Below are positions 1-10,890 of a stretch of 46,559 nucleotides of DNA, in pieces. A program made the translations under genes and the position numbers. Below the pieces are notes generated by a model. That model was not told the DNA's origin, did no database searches, and was given only the letters and a program-made list of their open reading frames with translations. The DNA comes from Streptomyces phyllanthi (lineage in GTDB: Bacteria > Actinomycetota > Actinomycetes > Streptomycetales > Streptomycetaceae): NCBI RefSeq assembly GCF_009377205.1, contig NZ_VJZE01000016.1, positions 1-46,559 of the forward strand, in the 5' to 3' direction. The first letter of the stretch is position 1. Each line of letters starts with the position of its first letter.

Positions 1-969
1 GCCTACGCCCAGCTCGGCGTCACCGACCTCGCCGCCTCCCGCTGGTTCTGGGTCGACATGCTCGGCTTCCACGTCCAGCACGAGGACGCCGGCACCCTCT
101 GCCTGCGCGGCAGCGACGAACTCACCCACCACTCCCTGGTGTTGAGGAGCGGCGAGCAGGCTGCCCTGGACCACATCGCCTACCGGGTCCGCACCCCCGA
201 CGACGTGGACAAGGCCGAGAAGTTCTTCACCGAACTCGGCCGCCCGGTCAGGCGCGTACCGAAGGGCCAGGGCACCCCGGGCGTCGGCGACGCCGTCCGC
301 GTCATCGATCCGCTGGGCTTCCCCGTCGAGTTCTTCTACGACATCGAACGCGCCGAACGCCTCATCCAGCGCTACGACCTGCGCCACGGCGCCGAGATCG
401 CCCGCCTGGACCACTTCAACATCTGCACCCCCGACATCCCCGCCGCCTACGCCCACTACCAGTCCCTCGGCTTCGGCTGCTCCGAGACCATCGAGGGCGA
501 CGAGCACGAGCTGTACGCGGCCTGGATGTACCGCAAGCAGACCGTCCACGACGTCGCCTTCACGGGTGGCGTCGGCCCCCGCCTGCACCACCTGGGCGTC
601 GCGACCCACGAGTCCCACCAAGTCCTGCGCGCGGCCGACCTGTTCGGCTCGATCCGCAAGGAACACCACATCGAACGCGGCCCCGGCCGGCACGGCGTCT
701 CCAACGCCTTCTACCTCTACCTGCGCGACCCCGACGGCCACCGCGTGGAGATCTACACCTCCGACTACTACACCGGCGACCCCGACCACGAGACCTACCG
801 CTGGAACGTCCACGACGACCGCCGCCGTGACTTCTGGGGCAACGCCGTCATCGAGTCCTGGTACAAGGAGGCCACCGAGGTCCTCGACCTCGACGGGAAT
901 CCGCAGCCGGTGACCGAGACCCTGCTGGACGAGTCGGCCGTGCAGGTCGGCGCGGACGGCCTCGGCTGA
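1..969 (+). CDS. hpaD: 3,4-dihydroxyphenylacetate (homoprotocatechuate) 2,3-dioxygenase, 5'-partial
   Basis: This is a two-domain vicinal-oxygen-chelate extradiol dioxygenase expected to cleave the ring of homoprotocatechuate. The reading frame is open from base 1, so the start lies outside the window; an internal Met at 58 is in-frame but not the true start. The metal site of the family is visible in order: His in LDHFN (about base 410), His in LHHLGV (about 590) and Glu in HRVEIYT (about 745). The C-terminal lid segment with WNVHDDRRRDFWGN resembles the Brevibacterium/Arthrobacter homoprotocatechuate enzymes (known family). A strong hairpin follows the stop. The substrate assignment is by resemblance; another catechol-type extradiol substrate is possible. 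Confidence 0.85.
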   Translation, partial: AYAQLGVTDLAASRWFWVDMLGFHVQHEDAGTLCLRGSDELTHHSLVLRSGEQAALDHIAYRVRTPDDVDKAEKFFTELGRPVRRVPKGQGTPGVGDAVRVIDPLGFPVEFFYDIERAERLIQRYDLRHGAEIARLDHFNICTPDIPAAYAHYQSLGFGCSETIEGDEHELYAAWMYRKQTVHDVAFTGGVGPRLHHLGVATHESHQVLRAADLFGSIRKEHHIERGPGRHGVSNAFYLYLRDPDGHRVEIYTSDYYTGDPDHETYRWNVHDDRRRDFWGNAVIESWYKEATEVLDLDGNPQPVTETLLDESAVQVGADGLG

Positions 970-971
970 TC

Positions 972-1020
972 GCCGGCCCGACGGGGCAGCGCCTCCCGCC
1001 TGCTGCCCCACCGGGCCGGC
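972..1020. terminator. Bidirectional terminator hairpin
   Basis: A long inverted repeat lies between the convergent dioxygenase and EcsC genes. The outer arms GCCGGCCCG (972-980) and CGGGCCGGC (1012-1020) and the inner arms GGGGCAGC (983-990) and GCTGCCCC (1002-1009) pair perfectly, separated by an ac/ac mismatch and an 11-nt loop. There is no U-tract, as is usual in high-GC actinomycetes. Confidence 0.8.
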
Positions 1021-1057
1021 GCCGCAGAGGCTGCATCGTGGGCCCAGCGGCCATCGC

Positions 1058-2071
1058 TTACGTGGCGTCGGTCTGGGGGTCGTCGTCCCCGTCGGTCGCC
1101 AGTGCGGCCGGCAGCGGCAGCCCGTACTTGTCGCACAGGAATCGGGTCTGGCAGTACCGCTGGGCGTCGGCGGCCACCCTGCCGAGGACCGCGGAATTCA
1201 TGCCGGCGCCGATGAGGACACCCACGAACGGCACGACCTTGGCGACGTTCTTGACCGGCACCCTGGAGCCGGCCGGGCCCAGCTGCTGCATCAGCTTCTC
1301 AAGGGCAGCGAGGAGGCGGTGGTCCTGGCGGAGCTTCTGTGACCAGTTCATGCGTCCCTTGACCGCGTTCGCCGCCCGTGCGGTCTCATGCAACGGCTTG
1401 GCTTTGGCCGCCTGCGCCATGAAGGACCGCTGTACCAGGCGTTGGATGAAGTCCTGCTCCTTCGGGTCTTTGGCGTCGTAGCCGTAGGAGTACGCGATGC
1501 GCGCTGCTATCGACGTGCTCAGGACCTGGACGACCAGGATGTCCGCCGTCATCGCGGCGGGGATACCGGCGACGGGGAACATGGCCAGCAAGCCCATGGC
1601 GCCGCCTTCGAATGCGCCGGTCGTCCGCCACTTGAGGGTGTTGCGGGTCAGCAGCCGGTCGCAGACCTTGAGGTCCTGCTGCCGCAGTTCGGTGAAACTG
1701 TCGATGTCGAAGCCTCGCTTGCGGGCGAGCTTCTCGACGTTCTTCGGGTCGTTGAGTTCCATGGCCCAGTCGTTGACCAGCTCGAGCAACGCTGCCGCGC
1801 CTGCGAGCGCCGGTTGCATGGCCTTGTCGGCGACGGCGTCGCCTGCGCGACGGATCGGTTCCTTGACCGCTTCTGGCACAGCGTCCGTAACCCGTCTCGC
1901 GGCGTTTCCCGCGACCTCACCGGTGCGACCGAGGGTGGTGCTCGCCCAGTTCGGCAGGCCACGGCGGTTGTTGCGGCGCTGCCAGTGCTCGTTGAGCGTG
2001 TCCCATACCTGCCCCTCGTACGCGCTCATCGGGGTTGCACCGTCGACGAGTGGGCCGGCGTAAGTGCTCAT
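1058..2071 (-). CDS. EcsC family protein
   Basis: A 337-residue protein of the EcsC family, which is membrane-associated and of unknown molecular function. The middle holds a glycine/alanine-rich hydrophobic stretch (GGAMGLLAMFPVAGIPAAM) and a second one near the C-terminus (VVPFVGVLIGAGMNSAVLG), both characteristic of the family. I chose the start at 2071 because GGAG lies 7-8 nt upstream on the minus strand; an in-frame Met at 2128 has no such site. It lies 132 bp downstream of the FAD/Fe-S dehydrogenase on the same strand and could be co-transcribed, but no functional link is evident. Confidence 0.75.
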   Translation of the reverse strand: MSTYAGPLVDGATPMSAYEGQVWDTLNEHWQRRNNRRGLPNWASTTLGRTGEVAGNAARRVTDAVPEAVKEPIRRAGDAVADKAMQPALAGAAALLELVNDWAMELNDPKNVEKLARKRGFDIDSFTELRQQDLKVCDRLLTRNTLKWRTTGAFEGGAMGLLAMFPVAGIPAAMTADILVVQVLSTSIAARIAYSYGYDAKDPKEQDFIQRLVQRSFMAQAAKAKPLHETARAANAVKGRMNWSQKLRQDHRLLAALEKLMQQLGPAGSRVPVKNVAKVVPFVGVLIGAGMNSAVLGRVAADAQRYCQTRFLCDKYGLPLPAALATDGDDDPQTDAT

Positions 2072-2203
2072 CGAGGTTCTCCGTTTCGACTGTGATCGCT
2101 GGGTCCACGATGCCCTACCGGCCGACACGTGGTGAAGCCGCAGTGCGGGGGTCGGTGTCCGAAATCGACTGCACAGAACATGTGCTGCCCGACAGAGTCG
2201 GCT

Positions 2204-5128
2204 TCACCGCGTCACAGCCGGCCGTGTGGCTCGCTCCAACTGCTGGATGACCGAGGTGTACGCCGCCCCCGTGGCATGGTGGAGGCCGATTTCGCAGGTG
2301 CGGTTCGCACTGAGGTGGGCCTGTGCGTCGAGTTGCCTGACCTCTTCCGCCTCGGGCGCGGTGGCGCTCTCCGTCAGTTCCCGGTGCAGGAAGCCCCGGT
2401 CGCCGGCGAACCCGCAGCACGACTCGTCGATCGGCTGGACGACGGTGTCGGCGACTGCCTGCGCCACGGCCCGCAGGGCCGAGCCGTTGTCGGTCTGGTG
2501 CATCGAGCAGGTGGTGTGCACCACCGCGGTGGGGACGCGGTCGGTGACGGTGAGGTGCGGCAGCAGTTCCTGCTGGGCCCAGTCGACGGCGTCATGGATG
2601 GTCAGGCGGCTGTGGCGGTCCCGGTCGGCCGGGCTCAGGTGGGGCACCACGTCGCGCAGGGCACCGAGTGAGCAGGAGGAGGCGTCCATGACGACCGGCA
2701 GCCGTCCCTCGTCGCTCCACCGCCACAGCCGGTCCACGAGCACCGCAGCCATGGTGGCGTGCCCCTTCTCGTAGCCCTTGCTGTGCCAGATGGTGCCGCA
2801 GCAGGTGCCTGCCACGTCGTCGGGGATCCACACCGGCCTGCCGGCCCGCTCCGCGAGCGTGACGAGGGCCTGGACCACCGTCGGCCCGCTCTCGCCCGAG
2901 GGCACGCCGAAGATCCGGTTGACACAGGCGGGTACGTAGACGGCGGACGCCTTCACCCGTCGGGTGGCGGGCAGCCGTTTCGGGGCGGCCTGCGGCACTT
3001 CGGGCAGCCAGGCGGGGATCTGCTCGGCGCCCAGCACGCCGCGAGCCGCGGAGGTGACGGCGCGCAACGGCGCGTCACCGGCGACGTCCGCGGTGCGCCG
3101 GGCGACGCCGACGGCGAGGCGGGCAGCCCCTTCCAGACCTGCGAAGTGCCGTGCGGCCCAGGTGGCGGCGCGTTCGGCGAAGGGGCTGTGCCCGGCGTGC
3201 CGCAGCTTCTTCATCGCGGCGCCGGTGTCGATGTCGACGGGGCAGCTCACGGCGCAGCTCGAATCCCCGGCGCAGGTGTCCACGGCGTCGTAGGCGTAGT
3301 CCTGGGTGAGGGAGAGCACGAGTGGGGAGTCAGCCCGGTGGCGGGCCATCTCCCGCTGGAGCACGATGCGTTGGCGGGGCGTGGTGGTCAGGTCATGGCT
3401 GGGGCAGGCCGGTTCGCAGAAGCCGCACTCGATGCACGGGTCCAGGGCCGCGTCGACCGGGGGCAGCGTCTTGAGGTTGCGGACGTTGGCGTCCGGGTCG
3501 TCGTCCAGGATCACGCCGGGGTTGAGGATGCCATGCGGGTCGAGGGCGGTCTTGAGCCGCCACATGAGCCCGACGGCGACGCCTCCCCACTCCTGGGTCA
3601 CGAACGGCGCCATGTTGCGTCCGGTGCCGTGCTCGCCCTTCAGCGAGCCTTGGTAGGCGTTCAGCACCAGGTCGGCGAGATCCTGCATACAGGTGCGGTA
3701 GCGGCTCACGTCCTCGGGCGAGGAGGGGTCGAGCATGAGCGGGAAGTGCAGGTTTCCGGCAGAGGCGTGCCCGGCGATGGGTGAGGCGAAGCCGTGGGAC
3801 TCAAGGAGCAGGAACAGATCGCGGGCGGCGTCGGCGACCCGGTCCGGGGGAACGCAGACATCCTCCACCAGCAGTACGGTGCCCGGGGGACGGCTGCCGC
3901 CGACGGCGGCCAGGAGGCCCTTGCGGACCCGCCAGTACGCGCCGGCGGTGGCCGAGTCGCGGGTGAACTCCCCCACCACGGGGACGGGTGAGGCGGCCAG
4001 CACTTCCTCGGCGCGCTCCTCCTGGGCTCTCAGGTCATCGAGATCGGCGGCCCGGAACTCCGCCAGCAGTGCGGCGTCCTCCGCGTCCTCGGCGAGTTCG
4101 CCGAGCCAGCCGGGCGCTCCCGAGACGCCGGCGGTGGAGCGCAGGGACGGAGCGTCCAGGAGCTCGACGGCATGGGCGCCGACCGCGACCAGGGCGGGGA
4201 CGAGGGCAGCCGCCTCCTGCAGACCCGGCAGGCGCAGCAGCGCGGTGGAGTGGTGGCGCCCGAAGGGCACGGTGTCGAACACGATCTCGTCGAGGAAGCC
4301 GAGGGTGCCCTGGGAGCCGACCATGAGCCCGCGCAGGATCGCGGCGGGAGTGTCGGCGTCCAGGAAGGCGTCGAGGCGGTAGCCGTTGGTGTTCTTGATG
4401 GCGAACTTGGTCCTGATGCGGTCACACAGCTCCGGGTCGGCCTCGAGCTCCTTCTTGATGGCCATGAGCTCGCGGACCAGGGCCGGTTCGGCGCTCGCGA
4501 GGTGTTCGTCGGCGGCTGGGTCGGCGGTGTCCACGACGGTGCCCGAAGCGAGGACGACGCGCAGGGACCGCACCGTGTGGTAGGCGTTGCGCACCACCCC
4601 GCACGACATCCCGCTGGCGTTGTTGGCGACCACACCGCCGATGGTGGCCGAGGCACTGCTGGCGGGGTCCGGGCCGAGCATCCGGCCGTGCCGGGCGAGT
4701 TGCGCGTTGGCACGTGCGATCACGGTCCCCGGGCGGGCGCGCAGCACCCGGCCGTCCTCCTCGACCACGGCACCGGTGAAGTGCCGGCGCACGTCTACCA
4801 GGATGCCCGACCCCTGGGACTGTCCGTTGAGGCTGGTCCCCGCGGCCCGGAACGTCACCGGCAGGTCGTGGCGGCCGGCGAAGCCCAGTACGGCTGCGAC
4901 ATCCGCCGCGTCGCGCGCCGTCACGACCACGCGGGGCACGTAGCGATAGGGGCTCGCGTCGGAGGCGTAGCGGGCGAGGTCGGTGGGACGGGACAGCACC
5001 TGCTCCGCGCCCACCAGGGCGGCCAGCCCGTCACGCAGCCACTGCGGGGTGGCGAGGGGGGCGTCGTCCGCTCCCGTGGCCTCTCGACCGGTGGGCAGCG
5101 CGGCGCGTAGGCGGGCCAGTCTCTGCAT
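2204..5128 (-). CDS. FAD-binding and Fe-S-binding D-lactate-type dehydrogenase
   Basis: A 974-residue flavoenzyme of the GlcD/Dld type fused to a GlpC-like iron-sulfur half, as in E. coli YdiJ. It should oxidise a D-2-hydroxy acid (D-lactate, D-2-hydroxyglutarate or similar) and pass electrons to the respiratory chain at the membrane. The N-terminal half carries the PCMH-type FAD fold (PVTFRAAGTSLNGQSQGSG) and the FAD-oxidase C domain (AGHASAGNLHFPL, GEHGTGRN). Next come two 4Fe-4S clusters (CIECGFCEPACP and CAGDSSCAVSCP) and then two CCG motifs (CCGTIW, CCGFAGDRG). The start at 5128 is preceded by AGGAGA at 7 nt. The upstream same-strand gene, 215 bp away, is an organic-acid-type transporter, which fits uptake of the substrate. 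The exact substrate is not decidable from sequence. Confidence 0.85.
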   Translation of the reverse strand: MQRLARLRAALPTGREATGADDAPLATPQWLRDGLAALVGAEQVLSRPTDLARYASDASPYRYVPRVVVTARDAADVAAVLGFAGRHDLPVTFRAAGTSLNGQSQGSGILVDVRRHFTGAVVEEDGRVLRARPGTVIARANAQLARHGRMLGPDPASSASATIGGVVANNASGMSCGVVRNAYHTVRSLRVVLASGTVVDTADPAADEHLASAEPALVRELMAIKKELEADPELCDRIRTKFAIKNTNGYRLDAFLDADTPAAILRGLMVGSQGTLGFLDEIVFDTVPFGRHHSTALLRLPGLQEAAALVPALVAVGAHAVELLDAPSLRSTAGVSGAPGWLGELAEDAEDAALLAEFRAADLDDLRAQEERAEEVLAASPVPVVGEFTRDSATAGAYWRVRKGLLAAVGGSRPPGTVLLVEDVCVPPDRVADAARDLFLLLESHGFASPIAGHASAGNLHFPLMLDPSSPEDVSRYRTCMQDLADLVLNAYQGSLKGEHGTGRNMAPFVTQEWGGVAVGLMWRLKTALDPHGILNPGVILDDDPDANVRNLKTLPPVDAALDPCIECGFCEPACPSHDLTTTPRQRIVLQREMARHRADSPLVLSLTQDYAYDAVDTCAGDSSCAVSCPVDIDTGAAMKKLRHAGHSPFAERAATWAARHFAGLEGAARLAVGVARRTADVAGDAPLRAVTSAARGVLGAEQIPAWLPEVPQAAPKRLPATRRVKASAVYVPACVNRIFGVPSGESGPTVVQALVTLAERAGRPVWIPDDVAGTCCGTIWHSKGYEKGHATMAAVLVDRLWRWSDEGRLPVVMDASSCSLGALRDVVPHLSPADRDRHSRLTIHDAVDWAQQELLPHLTVTDRVPTAVVHTTCSMHQTDNGSALRAVAQAVADTVVQPIDESCCGFAGDRGFLHRELTESATAPEAEEVRQLDAQAHLSANRTCEIGLHHATGAAYTSVIQQLERATRPAVTR

Positions 5129-5343
5129 GTCGTTTCTCCTGAGATATGCGGGGCGACCGCCCGGCCGGCGGTCGGCGCTCGCGGGCTTGCGCACCGGCTG
5201 AGCGCCGAGTCGGCCTCACGAGCCCGGCCTGCGTGGGGGCCCGCCGGGCAGCTGCGTCGTCCATGCCGTGGCCGGGCGCGCAGGACGCCCGGCGGACACA
5301 TGTGGTCACTGCCCCGCCCTGGAGCGGGTGGGGCGAGATGTGG

Positions 5344-6690
5344 TCATTCCACCCGGGCAGGGGCGAGGGCGGGGGCGGGCTCGTCCCCTGCCGCGGCACG
5401 GCGGGTGTCGCGCCACAGCAGCCCGACGCTCAGGGCGCTGATCGCCCCCGCGGACGCTCCGTAGGCCACGATGGTCCAGGTGGTTCCGGTCCCGGCGAAC
5501 AGCGAGGCGGCGATGAACGGTGCCAGCCCGCCGCCCAGCACCGCGCCCAGCTGGTAGCCCAGGGATGCTCCGGTGTAGCGGACGGAGGTGCCGAACAACT
5601 CGGTCAGGCCCGCGCCCATCGGGCCGATCATGGCGGCCGAGCCGACGAAGGCGAGCACGGTGGCGATGATGATCATCGCTGGCTGGGCGGTGTTCAGCAC
5701 GGCGAAGAACACCGCCGTCCAGATGATCGTGAAGGCCGCGCCACCGAGCAGCACGACATGACGGCCGACTCGGTCGGACAGCACGGCGAAGGCCGGGATC
5801 GCGCCGATCTGCAGCAGCGCTCCGACGATGGTGCCCGTCATGATCACGCTCTTGGCCAGACCGAGTTCCTCGATGGAGTAGGCCAGGGAGAAGGTGAAGA
5901 CCAGGTAGATGAAGGTGTTGAAGCCCAGGTTCACACCCGCACCGAGCAGGACGGAGCGCGGGTTGGACCGCAGCACCTTCATCAGAGGGCTGCGCTCGCG
6001 GGTCCGGGACTTGGACATCTCGAGGAACTCGGGGGTCTCGGTGAGGCTGACGCGCAGGAACAGACCCAGCGCGAGCAGCACACCGCTGGCGAGGAACGGC
6101 AGCCGCCAGCCCCAGGACTCGAACTGCTCGGTGGGAAGAGCGGTGACCAGCGCGAAGGCACCCGTGGCGAGGACCAGCCCCGCGGGTGAGCCCATCATCG
6201 TCCAGCTGCCGTAGAGACCGCGTCGGTTCTCGGGTGCGTTCTCCGTGGCGATCAGCACGGCACCGCCCCATTCACCGCCCGCGCAGAAGCCCTGGATCAG
6301 TCGCAGGGTGACCAGCAGGGCGGGGGCCGCGAGGCCGACGGAGTCGTACGTGGGCAGCAGGCCGATGCAGAAGGTCGCCAGTCCCATCATGATGAGCGTG
6401 AAGACCAGGGTCTTCTTACGGCCGATCCGGTCGCCGTAGTGACCGATCACCACGCCCCCCAGAGGGCGGGCGACGAAGCCGACGCCGAAGGTGGCGAACG
6501 CCAGGAGGGTTCCGATGACGGGACTCACCTGGGGGAAGAACTGGCCGCTGAACACCAGGGCCGCGGCTGTCCCGTAGATGAAGAAGTCGTACATCTCGAT
6601 CGTGGTGCCGACGCTGCTCGCGAGGACGATCTTGTTTCTCGTCGCTCTGTCGACGGTTGGCCGGGCAACGCTGCTCACGGCGGTCATCAT
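5344..6690 (-). CDS. MFS transporter, metabolite:H+ symporter (MHS) family
   Basis: A 448-residue, 12-helix proton symporter of the MHS branch (ProP, ShiA and KgtP relatives). Signature sequences are visible: SSVGTTIEMYDFFIYG in helix 1, the loop motif GHYGDRIGRKKTL between helices 2 and 3, and GGEWGGAVLIATEN in helix 5. Two tandem ATGs (6690 and 6687) follow GAGGAG; either could be used. It precedes the D-lactate-type dehydrogenase on the same strand and is divergent from a PucR regulator, so import of an organic acid oxidised by that enzyme is a reasonable inference. A weak G-U-containing hairpin (5312-5319 with 5326-5333) lies just after the stop. Confidence 0.85.
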   Translation of the reverse strand: MMTAVSSVARPTVDRATRNKIVLASSVGTTIEMYDFFIYGTAAALVFSGQFFPQVSPVIGTLLAFATFGVGFVARPLGGVVIGHYGDRIGRKKTLVFTLIMMGLATFCIGLLPTYDSVGLAAPALLVTLRLIQGFCAGGEWGGAVLIATENAPENRRGLYGSWTMMGSPAGLVLATGAFALVTALPTEQFESWGWRLPFLASGVLLALGLFLRVSLTETPEFLEMSKSRTRERSPLMKVLRSNPRSVLLGAGVNLGFNTFIYLVFTFSLAYSIEELGLAKSVIMTGTIVGALLQIGAIPAFAVLSDRVGRHVVLLGGAAFTIIWTAVFFAVLNTAQPAMIIIATVLAFVGSAAMIGPMGAGLTELFGTSVRYTGASLGYQLGAVLGGGLAPFIAASLFAGTGTTWTIVAYGASAGAISALSVGLLWRDTRRAAAGDEPAPALAPARVE

Positions 6691-6831
6691 GTGCTCCTCG
6701 GGGACGGGAGGCGGGATGCGATGCCATGAGTGTGTAGGCAGCCCTTGACCGCTGCTATGTTGCGTTCACTCAAGAGCGGGGGGTCCAGTGAGGCAAAAGC
6801 ACAAACACCACTCTCCCTCGCAGGAGTGAGC

Positions 6832-8448
6832 ATGGCCCGAGCAGACACAGGCATGGAGGAGAAGCCGGTCGTGGAAGCACCGGCTTCCGCGACGCTCGCC
6901 TCCTTGTTGGACGCGGTCGGCGACACCGTGCTGAGGCCGCTCGAGGCCCCTTTCGGCCTGGACGTCCCCGTCGACGAGCTGGAGATCCTCGATCCTCCCC
7001 ACGCTGTCAGCACGGCCCCGAACACGATGCTGTTCGGAATCGGCATCCGCCCTGCCTCGCCGGACGCGGAGGCAGCCGTGCGCATGGCAGCCCGGGCTCG
7101 GTGCACCGCCCTGGTGGTCAAGCTCCACGAGGAGGATCCGGCGGGGTTGCGCGTTCTCGCGCGGGAGCAGGGCATCGCTCTGCTGGCGGCGGACGACGAG
7201 ATGAACTGGCGCCATCTGGACAGCCTCCTGTCGGCAGTTCTCTCCACCCGTTCCGGACAGGGCTCGACGGGCGGCGACGACGGGGAATGGGACGACCTGT
7301 TCGACCTCGCCAACGCGACCGCCGCCCAGTTGCGCGGCGCGGTGGCGATCATGGACGATCGCTACCGGATCATCGCGTACTCCACGATCTCCGGTCAGCC
7401 CACCGACGAAGCGAGGCGCCAGGGGATTCTCGGCCGGGAAGTCCCCCAGGCCTTCCGGGCCCTGCACGCCGACCCCCGATTGCGGCAGAGGCCCCGACCC
7501 GTGCGGTTCACCGGGCACGGAGCCCTGCCACGCGTCGCCGTCGGCATCCTGGCCGGCCGCGCCGTGCTGGGCTCCCTCTGGGTCATCGACGCCGACGGCG
7601 GTCTGGGGGCGGAGGGGGAGCGGACTCTGCAGGACGCCGCAGACCTCGCGGCACTGCGTCTGCTGCGTCACCGCAACTCTCGTGACATGGCCCGCAGGGC
7701 TCGTGAACAAGCACTGCGCGGCGCCCTCCTGGGCCAGGACCTGCCCCACACCGGCCCGCTCGGTTCTCAGGGCCCCGGATTCGTTGTCGTCGCCTTCGAG
7801 CACGCCGAGATGGAGAGCGATGTCAGCGAACCCGAGATGGCACACATCATCGAGCTGATCACCGGCTATGCACAGGTCCAGCACTTCAGGGCGAGTACCG
7901 TGCAGCTCGACGGGGTGGTCTACACACTGCTGCCGGCCGACCCGTCCACGGCCGGCGCCGTGGGGGGAGAACTGGCAGGAAGTGTCCTGGAGCGCATCCG
8001 GGTCATGCTGGGGGTACGGCTGCGTGCCGGAATCGGCGGCCACGCGCCCGCCCTGTCCATGGTGCAACGCTCACGTCAGGAGGCCGACGCCGCACTCGGC
8101 GTGCTGGCCCACCGTGGGCAGGACCACGCCGTCGCGGACTTCCAGGAGGTGCGCGCGGAGTCGTTCTTCCTGCGGCTTCGCGCGGATCTCGACGCTTTCG
8201 ACGAGGTGAAGCTCGCCGGGCTGGAGGCGATGCGAGAACACGACGGACTGAACGGCACGGAGTACACGCGCACCGTTTACGCCTACTTGCGGTGTCTGGG
8301 TGACAGCGCCCGAGCGGCGGCCGAGATGTATGTGCACCCCAACACGCTGCGCTACCGCATCAGGCGAGCGAGTGAACTCTTCGGCATCGACCTGCAGGAC
8401 CCGGACGAGGCACTGCTGCTGTGGCTCCGGCTTCGGCTCCAGCACTGA
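6832..8448 (+). CDS. PucR family transcriptional regulator
   Basis: A 538-residue regulator of the PucR/CdaR group. The N-terminal part is a PucR-like ligand domain, the centre resembles a GAF/CdaR GGDEF-like domain, and the C-terminus has the PucR-type helix-turn-helix (YLRCLGDSARAAAEMYVHPNTLRYRIRR, split here only for reading: DSARAAAEMYVHPN then TLRYRIRR). The start at 6832 has AGGAG 5 nt upstream; an in-frame upstream codon at 6730 is poorly supported. It is transcribed away from the transporter-dehydrogenase pair, so it most likely controls that unit in response to its substrate. Activation or repression cannot be told from sequence. Confidence 0.85.
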   Translation: MARADTGMEEKPVVEAPASATLASLLDAVGDTVLRPLEAPFGLDVPVDELEILDPPHAVSTAPNTMLFGIGIRPASPDAEAAVRMAARARCTALVVKLHEEDPAGLRVLAREQGIALLAADDEMNWRHLDSLLSAVLSTRSGQGSTGGDDGEWDDLFDLANATAAQLRGAVAIMDDRYRIIAYSTISGQPTDEARRQGILGREVPQAFRALHADPRLRQRPRPVRFTGHGALPRVAVGILAGRAVLGSLWVIDADGGLGAEGERTLQDAADLAALRLLRHRNSRDMARRAREQALRGALLGQDLPHTGPLGSQGPGFVVVAFEHAEMESDVSEPEMAHIIELITGYAQVQHFRASTVQLDGVVYTLLPADPSTAGAVGGELAGSVLERIRVMLGVRLRAGIGGHAPALSMVQRSRQEADAALGVLAHRGQDHAVADFQEVRAESFFLRLRADLDAFDEVKLAGLEAMREHDGLNGTEYTRTVYAYLRCLGDSARAAAEMYVHPNTLRYRIRRASELFGIDLQDPDEALLLWLRLRLQH

Positions 8449-8519
8449 CAGCGAGCGGCTGTCCTCCGCGGCCGACGGGGTCGCGGTGGAGCGGCTGTCG
8501 CCACTGGCGAGGACGCAGT

Positions 8520-8551
8520 ACAGACCACCGCCGGGTTCGGCGGTGGTCTGT
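8520..8551. terminator. Bidirectional terminator between pucR-type gene and hppD
   Basis: A perfect 13-bp inverted repeat (8520-8532 with 8539-8551, core CAGACCACCGCC) has a 6-nt loop gggttc. It sits between two converging genes. Confidence 0.85.
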
Positions 8552-8568
8552 GGCGCTTCGGGGATCGC

Positions 8569-10474
<1,906 letters not shown>

Positions 10475-10499
10475 CACCCGCAGAGCAGCGAGGTGCGGT

Positions 10500-10715
10500 G
10501 GTGCCGGGCCGACGGCACCGCGGCGGAGGCACGCCCGTTCGGCGAGATGTGCGGTAACCAGCCGACCGCACTGCCGGCGAGGATGCTTCCAGGTGCGCAT
10601 CCGCCGCCTTCGACGCGCGATCTGCGGGTGTCCGGGGGCGGGCGTGAACACCTCGGTGGTGAGGTACACCCACTCGCCGTCCGGCGACCGCTCGGGACCG
10701 TCAGGCGCGGCAAGG
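10500..10715 (-). pseudogene. Remnant of a TolB-like beta-propeller protein
   Basis: On the minus strand two reading frames carry adjacent propeller-blade sequence. SPDGEWVYLTTEVFTPAPGH lies around 10640-10700 in one frame, and VGWLPHISPNG around 10530-10565 in another. In TolB/WD40-like proteins such blades (SPDGxWIYF and WFPHxSPDG) follow each other in one frame, so this looks like the frameshifted 3' part of a decayed gene. I see nothing recognisable further upstream. Confidence 0.45.
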
Positions 10716-10763
10716 GCATCGCGCCGACTTCCGCCGCCGGGCGCGCGTCGCGTCGTAGGGCCG

Positions 10764-10825
10764 CGTCGCACACGCCGTTACCAAGCCCCGAGCCGTCGTC
10801 GCACACGCCGTTACCAAGCCCCGAG
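10764..10825. repeat. 29-bp direct repeat, period 33
   Basis: A 29-bp unit beginning cgtcgcacacgccgtt and ending accaagccccgag occurs perfectly at 10764-10792 and 10797-10825, separated by 4 bp. It lies in the non-coding stretch between the TolB remnant and the IclR gene. Apart from these two elements I see nothing in 10475-10890. Confidence 0.9.
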
Positions 10826-10890
10826 TCCGCCGTCGCCCGAGGGCCCTGCCCCGGGGTCCGGGAATGCCCGGACGGTGACGCCCGGAACGG

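Noticed and set aside
5312..5333. Hairpin after the MHS transporter considered as a strong terminator
   Set aside because: Arms need a G-U pair, are only 8 bp and have no U-tract; it is mentioned only in the transporter entry because read-through to the dehydrogenase gene is likely.
10764..10825. 29-bp direct repeats considered as a CRISPR array
   Set aside because: Only two copies with a 4-bp gap and no cas genes.
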